A stretch of 19,070 bases of DNA from DATFMP01 sp041477795 (GTDB lineage Bacteria > SAR324 > JACQKK01), in NCBI GenBank assembly GCA_041477795.1, contig JBGOUY010000047.1:1-19070 (forward strand), written 5' to 3'. Under the pieces are notes generated by a model, which was not told the origin of the DNA, searched no databases, and worked only from the letters and a program-made list of their open reading frames with translations. Numbering within the stretch: the stretch's first letter is position 1; the number at the start of each line of letters is the position of its first letter. A program made the position numbers and the translations under genes. Shown piece after piece: positions 1 through 5,537 of this stretch.

Positions 1-606
1 CGTGCAGCGCGTGAGCCAGTCCGCCAGGGCCGGCAAGGGCTCCAGCGTCACCTGCGCCCGCCGGGCCCAGTTCGCCACGGAGGCCACGTTCAGGTCCGCG
101 ACGCAGAAGTCCGCGCCCAGCAAGTAGGCGCGGCCACCCGGCGCACCCTCCAATGCACCCCCGAGTGCACTGTCCAGCACGGCCAGCGGTCCTTGCAGGC
201 GCGCCTCGGCTTCGCGCGCCGCTTCCGGGTTGCGCTGCGCCTCCGGCAGGCCCGCGCGGTGCAGCAGCGCCGTGAGCAGCGCCGGCTCCAGCTCCGTCAT
301 CGCCCACAGGCTCCACTGATAGCAGCGCCCGCGATCCGCGACGCTGGCTGGCCAGAGCGCCGGGCCCGCCTGCCGGCCGTAGCGTTCCGCCAGGTACAGG
401 TTGATCGCCAGGGACTCGAACAGCACCGTCCCGTCGTCCTGCAGGGCGGGGAGCTTGCCATTGGGATTGATGGCGAGGTAGCCGGGCGCGCGGTTGCTGC
501 CGTCCTGGTAGCCCACCCGTTCGCGCCGGTAGGAGATGCCCAGCTCCTCCAGCATCCACAGGCAGCGCGCCGCGCGGGAGCGGGTGATGCCGTACAGCGT
601 GATCAT
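1..606 (-). CDS. Glutathione S-transferase family protein (3' end outside window)
   Basis: The 202 visible codons start MITLYGITRSRAARCLWMLE and read like a cytosolic glutathione S-transferase, a family that conjugates or reduces electrophiles with glutathione. The N-terminal thioredoxin-like half (about residues 1-80) has the GST pattern N-P-N-G-K-L-P-A-L followed by an L-F-E-S glutathione-binding turn and the A-I-N-L-Y-L-A helix. The rest is the helical C-terminal domain, with A-D-F-C-V-A-D-L-N near residues 175-185 matching the N-capping region of that fold. The early Ser at residue 10 is a likely catalytic residue, as in beta/theta-like classes. The ATG (604-606) overlaps the stop of the upstream selenoprotein gene in an ATGA, so translation is probably coupled and the two genes share an mRNA. 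The stop codon lies beyond base 1. The family call is firm; the substrate is unknown. Confidence 0.9.
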   Translation of the reverse strand, partial: MITLYGITRSRAARCLWMLEELGISYRRERVGYQDGSNRAPGYLAINPNGKLPALQDDGTVLFESLAINLYLAERYGRQAGPALWPASVADRGRCYQWSLWAMTELEPALLTALLHRAGLPEAQRNPEAAREAEARLQGPLAVLDSALGGALEGAPGGRAYLLGADFCVADLNVASVANWARRAQVTLEPLPALADWLTRCT

Positions 607-1583
607 GGCAAACTCGGCAGGGGCTCCGGCGCGAGCGCCCCGGCCCCGGCCGCCAGGGGGTCGGTGGGCAGATGGAGCGCCAGCCAGGCTTCGATTCCTC
701 CCAGCAGCGGGCGCACGCGCACGATGCCGTTCTTGCGGAGCTGCAGCGCCACCCGGGCGCTGGTGGCCTCGTTGGGTCAGGAGCAGTAGAGCACCACGTC
801 GCGGTCGCGGGGAATCTCGCCGTGGCGCCGCCACAGCTCCGTCGGCGCGATCCGCAGCGCACCCGGGATGGCGTGGGGCAGCCGCTCCTGCTGCATGGGA
901 TGGCGCAGGTCCAGGATCAGCACGGGCTCGCGCGCCTGCAGCAGCCGGCTCAGCTCCTGCGCCGTGATGCGGGCCCCGCGCAGCCGGCGGATCATCCAGG
1001 CGCGCCGCAGCAGCTTGAAGGCGATCCAGCCCAGCAGCACCGCGACCAATATCACGCCCGCCGTGAGCCCCCAGGCGGCGAGCTGCTGCGCGATCCAATC
1101 GATGCGGTCGCTGAACAGGTAGCCCAGCCCCACGGTGACGCCCAGGAAGATCCCGGAGCCGAGCGACTCCAGCACGAGGAAGCGGGCCTGCGGCACGCGC
1201 AGCACGCCCGCCAGGGGCGGCGCCAGCGTGGCCAGCCCGGGCACGAACTTGGCGATGAGCAGGGTCGCCGAGCCGAGCCGCCCGAACATCGTCTCGGTCA
1301 GTCGCACGCACTGGTCGGGGTCCAGGCTGATGCGGCAGAGCAGCCCCAGCACGCGGTGGCCCTGGGACCAGCCGGCGCGATACCAGGCGTAGTTGGCGCC
1401 CACGCTGGCCAGCATCGCCAGCCCCAGCACGGCCGGCCCGCTCAGCAGGCCCTGACCCACCAGCGCCCCCGCCGCGAGCAGCACCAGGGCGCTGGGCAGG
1501 GGCAGGCCGGCCTGCTCCAGCAGCACGATCGCGAAGACCAATAGTTCGCCGTAGCGATCCAGGTAATTCACCAGCCAGGTCAT
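603..1583 (-). CDS. DedA family membrane protein fused to a rhodanese domain, candidate selenoprotein (TGA at 777-779 read as Sec269)
   Basis: The N-terminal part (about residues 1-200) is a DedA/SNARE-associated membrane domain: several hydrophobic segments, the G-L-P-L-P-S motif near residue 25 and the F-V-P-G-L...A-G signature typical of DedA proteins. After a basic stretch, a rhodanese domain starts near residue 220 (ITAQELSRLL, then LDLRHP) and reaches the active-site loop V-V-L-Y-C267-S268-TGA. The same frame continues past the TGA with P-N-E-A-T-S-A-R-V-A-L-Q-L, then L-L-G-G-I-E-A-W, all normal rhodanese C-terminal features, and stops at 603-605, overlapping the GST ATG. Homologues as I remember them carry Cys at the TGA position (Y-C-x-C-P-N-E-A), so Cys to Sec is the simplest reading. 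The chosen ATG (1581-1583) begins MTWLVNYLDRYGE; a TTG 11 codons upstream is less likely. It lies 67 nt after the CPBP gene, probably in one operon. The alternative is a truncating mutation or base error. Confidence 0.8.
738..770 (-). promoter_or_regulatory. Candidate bacterial SECIS element downstream of the in-frame UGA
   Basis: On the minus-strand mRNA the UGA (779-777) is followed after 14 nt by a perfect 7-bp stem, CAGCGCC (762-756) with GGCGCUG (750-744), closed by the 5-nt loop CGGGU (755-751). A short GAG/CUC helix (770-768 with 740-738) can extend it across an internal loop. The apical loop begins 21 nt after the UGA and has G at its second position. This agrees with the bacterial SECIS consensus as I remember it: loop 16-37 nt from the UGA, small loop, G in the first two loop bases. 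A competing GCCACC/GGUGGC hairpin (767-762 with 753-748) exists. Function is inferred. Confidence 0.6.
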
Positions 1584-1650
1584 GGGCGCTCTCGTCTGGA
1601 CTCCAGTGTCGCGCAACGCTCGGTGTGGCGACGCGACCGGCCCGGCCGCG

Positions 1651-2328
1651 TCAGATCAGCAGCCGCCAGTTGAACAGCACGTGCAGCGTGGCGACGAGGG
1701 CGAAGTTGCGCTTCCACAGCAGCACGAGGCCGACCACAAGGCTGCCCAACCCGGCGATGAGCATGGCGCCGCCGGACTGAGGCCAGTGCAGCGCCGCGAA
1801 GTATGCGCTCAACGCGAGCAGCCGCAGCAGCGCCCCCACGGGCACGGCGAGCCGCGGCGGGGCAGAGGTGAGAGCGGGCGGCAGCCAGCGCCAGAACAGC
1901 CCGACCCGGAAGATCCACTCCTCCGCCACGGAGCCCAGCGCGATGCGCGCCAGCGTGGCGGGCTGCGGCCAGGCGTCGCCCTGCGCATAGGCCAGGTAGA
2001 GCGGCATGGGGTCGAACTGCACCGCCAGGTCGTAGAGCGGCACGGGCAGCAGCGGCTGGATCGGGGGGAAGTAGAGCAGCACCGTCGCGCCGGCCACCAG
2101 CAGCGCGAACCCCCACAGGCCGGCCAGCACGCCGCGCACCGCCCCGGCCAGCAGCGGGCGCACGCGCGGCCAGTCCCCTTCCCGGGATACGGCCAGCGCC
2201 GCCAGCACGCTGCCCCCGCCGAAGAACAGCAGCAGCCGCGGCCAGCCGGCGGGCAGGCCCCACTTCACCAGCGGCAGCCAGGCGAGCAGCAGGAAGGTCG
2301 GCCAGCGCCGCGCCAGCAAGCGGATCAT
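1651..2328 (-). CDS. CPBP family intramembrane glutamic endopeptidase
   Basis: This 225-residue polytopic membrane protein carries the three motifs of the CPBP (CAAX protease and bacteriocin-processing, Abi) family in order: E136-E137-x3-R141, F177-x3-H181 and H216-x3-N220. In the family these glutamate and histidine residues form the intramembrane active site that cleaves peptide bonds in membrane-associated substrates. Hydrophobic segments fall near residues 10-25, 30-48, 60-90, 160-180 and 185-205. The ATG at 2326-2328 gives MIRLLARRWP, a short basic leader before the first membrane segment; the frame stays open further upstream but that extension is Pro/Arg-rich and unlike the family. The gene sits between gap and the DedA-rhodanese gene, separated from gap by a strong double stem and from the DedA gene by 67 nt, so it probably heads the three-gene group with the selenoprotein and GST. 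The substrate cannot be told. Confidence 0.85.
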   Translation of the reverse strand: MIRLLARRWPTFLLLAWLPLVKWGLPAGWPRLLLFFGGGSVLAALAVSREGDWPRVRPLLAGAVRGVLAGLWGFALLVAGATVLLYFPPIQPLLPVPLYDLAVQFDPMPLYLAYAQGDAWPQPATLARIALGSVAEEWIFRVGLFWRWLPPALTSAPPRLAVPVGALLRLLALSAYFAALHWPQSGGAMLIAGLGSLVVGLVLLWKRNFALVATLHVLFNWRLLI

Positions 2329-2366
2329 AGGCCTGGGCGGGCGAGAAGGAAGAACGGGCGTACGGA

Positions 2367-2431
2367 GAGTTGCCGCGGGCGAGGCCGGCCCCCGCGCCGC
2401 ACGGAGCGTGCCGTGCGGCACCGGGCAACTC
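2367..2431 (-). terminator. Nested GC-rich inverted repeat between gap and the CPBP gene
   Basis: An outer 8-bp perfect inverted repeat (GAGTTGCC at 2367-2374, GGCAACTC at 2424-2431) encloses an inner perfect 8-bp hairpin (GCCGCACG at 2396-2403, CGTGCGGC at 2412-2419, 8-nt loop). It begins 15 nt after the gap stop on the minus strand. No T-tract follows, so it may act as a factor-dependent terminator or as a 3' end stabiliser for the gap mRNA rather than a classical intrinsic terminator. Confidence 0.45.
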
Positions 2432-2445
2432 AGCGCGGTGGCGGG

Positions 2446-3438
2446 TCAGACGAGCCGCGTGGCGACTTCGACCATGCGATTGGAGAAGCCCCACTCGTTG
2501 TCGTACCAGGCCAACACCTTGAGCTGGTTGCCGCCGATGACAACCGTAGAGAGCGCATCCACGATCGAGGAGTGCGGATCGCCCTTGTAATCCACGGAGA
2601 CCAGAGGCTCTTCGCTGTAACCCAGCACGCCCTTCAGCGCGCCCTGGGCCGCCTCCTTGAGCGCGGCGTTGACGGCCTCCTTGGTCGTCTCCTTTTCCAG
2701 CACCACCACGAGGTCCACTATGGAAACGGTGGGCGTGGGCACGCGGATGGACAGCCCGTCCAGCTTGCCCTTCAGCTCCGGCATCACCAGCCCGATGGAC
2801 TTGGCCGCCCCGGTGGTGGTGGGGATCATGGAGAGCCCGGCCGCGCGCGCACGGCGCAGGTCCTTGTGGGGCTGGTCCAGGGTCGCCTGGTCATTGGTGT
2901 AGGCGTGGATGGTCGTCATCAGGCCGTGGCGGATGCCGAACTTCTGGTGGATCACCTTGACGACCGGGCCCAGGCAGTTGGTGGTGCAGGAGGCATTGGA
3001 GACGAGGTTGTGGGCCTTCTTGTCGTACTTGTCGAAGTTCACGCCCACCACGATGGTGATGTCCTCGCCCTTGGCCGGGGCGGAATAGAGCACCTTCCTG
3101 GCGCCCGCGGCCAGGTGCTTCTCGCCGCCCTCGCGGGTGTTGAACTTGCCGGTGCACTCCAGCACCACGTCCACGCCCAGCTCCTTCCAGGGCAGCTTGG
3201 CCGGGTCGCGCTCCGCCGTCACGCGGATGCGGCGGTCGTCCACGATCAGCGTGCTGTCCTCCGCGGCCACCTCGCCCGGGTACGTCCCGTAGTTGGAGTC
3301 GTACTTGAGCAGGTGCGCCATGGTCTTGGCGTCGGTGATGTCGTTGATGAGGCGGACTTCGAAGTTCTTGTTGCCGCGGGCCGCACGCAGCACGTTGCGC
3401 CCGATGCGGCCGAAGCCGTTGATGCCGATGGCGGTCAT
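2446..3438 (-). CDS. gap: Type I glyceraldehyde-3-phosphate dehydrogenase
   Basis: This 330-residue protein is a full-length phosphorylating GAPDH, which oxidises glyceraldehyde 3-phosphate with NAD and phosphate to 1,3-bisphosphoglycerate in cytosolic glycolysis/gluconeogenesis. The N-terminal Rossmann motif is I-G-I-N-G-F-G-R-I-G-R. Asp33 in L-I-N-D-I favours NAD over NADP. The catalytic loop S-N-A-S-C-T-T-N-C puts the nucleophile at Cys151, and His178 in T-T-I-H-A-Y-T is the general base. The C-terminus W-Y-D-N-E-W-G-F-S-N-R is canonical. The ATG at 3436-3438 is preceded by AAGGAG eight bases upstream on the coding strand, which fixes the start. No pgk, tkt or other central-carbon gene is adjacent, so it seems to be transcribed alone, with a GC-rich double stem after its stop. 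Confidence 0.98.
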   Translation of the reverse strand: MTAIGINGFGRIGRNVLRAARGNKNFEVRLINDITDAKTMAHLLKYDSNYGTYPGEVAAEDSTLIVDDRRIRVTAERDPAKLPWKELGVDVVLECTGKFNTREGGEKHLAAGARKVLYSAPAKGEDITIVVGVNFDKYDKKAHNLVSNASCTTNCLGPVVKVIHQKFGIRHGLMTTIHAYTNDQATLDQPHKDLRRARAAGLSMIPTTTGAAKSIGLVMPELKGKLDGLSIRVPTPTVSIVDLVVVLEKETTKEAVNAALKEAAQGALKGVLGYSEEPLVSVDYKGDPHSSIVDALSTVVIGGNQLKVLAWYDNEWGFSNRMVEVATRLV

Positions 3439-3540
3439 GGTGCGCTCTCCTTCTCCTCCCGGGCAGGGCGGGCGCCGCGCGGGCGTGACCCTGAGCGTGA
3501 TGGACTACCCCCTTCCAACTGTCCGCTTGAGTCTGGCTTC

Positions 3541-3549
3541 AATCTATCA
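3541..3549 (-). promoter_or_regulatory. Possible extended -10 promoter element for gap
   Basis: The coding strand reads TGATAGATT, an extended -10 (TG-N before a 4/6 match to TATAAT), within the 252-nt gene-free stretch 3439-3690. No convincing -35 is seen. It would give a leader of roughly 95 nt. I see no gene in the remainder of this stretch. Confidence 0.25.
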
Positions 3550-3690
3550 CGCGGCCGGGCGGGGCACCAGACGCGGCCGGACGGGGAACCAGGGGCGGCG
3601 TGGGGAAGCACGCGGATGCCGGGGCGGAATCCGTCTCGCAGGGGCGTGGGCTTCGGCCGGCGCCCTGGCCCCACAGCGACAGGGCGGATG

Positions 3691-4050
3691 TCAGCTTTGC
3701 TCGACGGCGGGGAGGATGCGGCCGCGCACGCGGTAGCGCACTTCGAGCAGCCGCGGATCGGTCTCCTCCAGGTGCCAGGCCACGACCTCCACCCCGAAGG
3801 GCGGCGCCGTATCGACCTGGATGCGCAGGCGCTGGCCGATGGTGGCTTTCACGTTGGAGTAGAAGTCGATGCGCTCGGGCGAGATGTCGATCAGCTCGAT
3901 GCCGGGCGTGCCGCCGATCCAGAACGAGATGCCCTTGGGCTGCAGGCGGGGGTGGCGGCGCGTGTCGCTCCGCCCTCGGCGGGGCGCGCAGACGGGCGCC
4001 GAGCGCTGGAGCAGACCGTCGTAATCGCGTTTCCAGTCGCGTTCGCTCAT
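3691..4050 (-). CDS. PilZ domain protein
   Basis: This small soluble protein of 119 residues resembles a stand-alone PilZ domain, the family that binds cyclic di-GMP and relays it to motility, biofilm or pilus machinery. The R-x3-R motif is present at R31-R35 (R-R-H-P-R), after a basic run. The second motif, usually D/N-x-S-x-x-G, reads D55-I-S-P-E-R60, so the final Gly is replaced by Arg. The following beta strands (L-R-I-Q-V-D near residue 75, V-E-V-V-A-W-H near 88, L-L-E-V-R-Y-R-V-R-G near 105) fit the barrel. The ATG at 4048-4050 was chosen over an in-frame TTG five codons upstream; neither has a clear ribosome site. It is flanked by gap (252 nt away) and the CARDB gene (145 nt away), with no strong sign of co-transcription. 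Family call probable; ligand binding uncertain because of the motif change. Confidence 0.72.
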   Translation of the reverse strand: MSERDWKRDYDGLLQRSAPVCAPRRGRSDTRRHPRLQPKGISFWIGGTPGIELIDISPERIDFYSNVKATIGQRLRIQVDTAPPFGVEVVAWHLEETDPRLLEVRYRVRGRILPAVEQS

Positions 4051-4167
4051 GGGGCGATGTCGCAATCGAGCCAGGAAAGCTGCCGGAGTGCGTCCAGGAT
4101 AGCCCCCCGGCGCGGCGGCACCTAATGGAATTGTTGTGGAGCCGCCAGCACCGCGCGCCGCCGCTGC

Positions 4168-4191
4168 CCCGCCCCGGCCGCCCGGGGCGGG
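4168..4191 (-). terminator. Perfect 10-bp GC hairpin just after the CARDB gene
   Basis: CCCGCCCCGG (4168-4177) and CCGGGGCGGG (4182-4191) form a perfect 10-bp stem with a 4-nt loop, starting 4 nt beyond the stop codon of the CARDB-like gene. There is no T-run, so it may be a factor-assisted terminator or an mRNA 3' end protector for the FG-GAP/CARDB transcript. Confidence 0.5.
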
Positions 4192-4195
4192 ATCA

Positions 4196-5518
4196 TCATT
4201 GCGGAGCCGGGGCGGCCGGGGCCGGTGGAGAGGGGGCCGGGTTTGCGGGCGCCTGCGGTGCCGCGCCGGGCGCGGGCGTGGCCGGCGGCGAGACCTCCTT
4301 GGGCTTGGGCGAAGGCTTGATGGTGAACGGCAGCCCCTCCGAGAAGGCAGTGCGGCCGGACTTGCTCTCGCGCCCCTCCACGCGCCAATAGAGCCGCTCG
4401 GACTTGGTCTTTTCCAGCAGGCCCTGGGCCATCGCCGGGAGCTCGCCCTCCAGCGGCACGATCTCCTTGTCCTTGCTCCATTTCTCGCCCTGGGGCAGGT
4501 CGAACGTGTTGGCCGGATCGCTGAACTTGGCGTCCGTGCTCACCTGCACCTTGAACTCGTCGAAGCGCAGGCTGTCCCAGCGGAAGAGGAACAGGCCCTG
4601 CTCCTCGAAGGCGTAGTTGGCCTCGGGGAAGATCTGCTTGATCCGCGTGAGGCGGATGGGGTCGGTCGTGACGGTGTTGTTCGTCTCGTCCAGCTCGTCC
4701 ACCGTATCGGTCGAATCGACCGTCAGGGCCACGCGGTATTCGCCCAGCAGGGCCGTATCCGGCAGCACCGTCTCGAACTCCATCTCCAGCTTTTCGCCCG
4801 GCGCGAGCACCTGCACGGTGGTTTCGGAAATGGGCTCCAGGCGGGTGGGCGTGCGCGTGTTGGAGTACATGACGCGCACCTGGAAGTTGCGGGCCAGGTC
4901 ACCGCCGACGTTGCGCAGGTCCGCCTTGATGTGCAGCGTTTCGCCCAGCAGCAGGCTCTTGGGCGACACGGTGAGGCGCTCCCAGAGCAGGTCCGGCTTC
5001 TCGAACTTCAGGCCGCTGGGGGCCAGGAAGTTCGGCGCGGTGATGTGCGCCTCCTGTGCGGCGGCGGGGCGCGACGCGACGCGGCCGGCACCCACGACGA
5101 AGGGCGAGAGAAACACCGGGCCGCCGGGAATCATCGGCCTCTTGAAGTCCGCGGTCAGCACCTCGAAGCGCACGACGAAGTCGCCTTCCACCTCCGGCGC
5201 GCGGAGCTTGAACAGGTAGCGCTCCTCGTCCCGGGCGGGCAGGGTCACCTGGCGCAGCATGGGCGAGCCCACGCGGCGGTCATGCGCGTCGCGCAGCTCC
5301 ACGCGCAGGCCCACCGGCACGGCCTGCGTGTTCGTGTTGGCCAGCTTCACCTGGAACAGCTGCGTGGCGGCAGGCCCGATGCGCGCCTCGCTCAGCACCA
5401 GCGCGCGCACGTTGATATTCTGCCCGGCGCCGTTCTGCCCGTCCTGGGCGGCGGCCGGCGCTGCGCCCAGCAGCGCCATGCCCAGCACCAGCAGTCCGAT
5501 GAGTCGTCCGTGTCTCAT
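4196..5518 (-). CDS. Secreted CARDB-like adhesion/structural domain protein
   Basis: This 440-residue protein starts with a clear Sec signal peptide (M-R-H-G-R then a Leu/Ala core, likely cleaved after A-A-A24). Residues about 30-130 form a beta-sandwich-like domain with an aligned N-T-N core strand. Residues about 165-290 match the CARDB pattern: L-L-L-G-E-T-L-H-I, N-V-G-G, then V-D-E-L-D-E-T-N-N-T, the hallmark CARDB ending. Residues about 300-400 look like a fibronectin-III-like domain (F-R-W-D, V-Q-V-S-T-D, L-Y-W-R-V). The tail from about 405 is Pro/Ala rich. It is probably periplasmic or extracellular. The ATG at 5516-5518 has GGGAG nine bases upstream; the in-frame ATG three codons earlier is too close to that site. 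It begins 19 nt after the FG-GAP gene, so the two are almost certainly one operon and may act together. No enzyme motif is seen; the role is unknown. Confidence 0.75.
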   Translation of the reverse strand: MRHGRLIGLLVLGMALLGAAPAAAQDGQNGAGQNINVRALVLSEARIGPAATQLFQVKLANTNTQAVPVGLRVELRDAHDRRVGSPMLRQVTLPARDEERYLFKLRAPEVEGDFVVRFEVLTADFKRPMIPGGPVFLSPFVVGAGRVASRPAAAQEAHITAPNFLAPSGLKFEKPDLLWERLTVSPKSLLLGETLHIKADLRNVGGDLARNFQVRVMYSNTRTPTRLEPISETTVQVLAPGEKLEMEFETVLPDTALLGEYRVALTVDSTDTVDELDETNNTVTTDPIRLTRIKQIFPEANYAFEEQGLFLFRWDSLRFDEFKVQVSTDAKFSDPANTFDLPQGEKWSKDKEIVPLEGELPAMAQGLLEKTKSERLYWRVEGRESKSGRTAFSEGLPFTIKPSPKPKEVSPPATPAPGAAPQAPANPAPSPPAPAAPAPQ

Positions 5519-5537
5519 GGGTTGCATCTCCCGGCGA

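Noticed and set aside
777..779. Ordinary stop codon making a 268-residue DedA protein, or a pseudogene
   Set aside because: Sequence after the TGA is in-frame rhodanese C-terminus, the residue replaced is an expected Cys, a suitable hairpin follows, and the frame ends in a coupled overlap with the next gene. A pseudogene would be expected to show further damage; none is seen.
1582..4125. Long open frame of 847 codons on the plus strand opposite gap, CPBP and DedA
   Set aside because: Translation is His/Gln/Arg/Gly-rich without domains and lies antisense to clearly recognisable genes; it is a by-product of high GC content.
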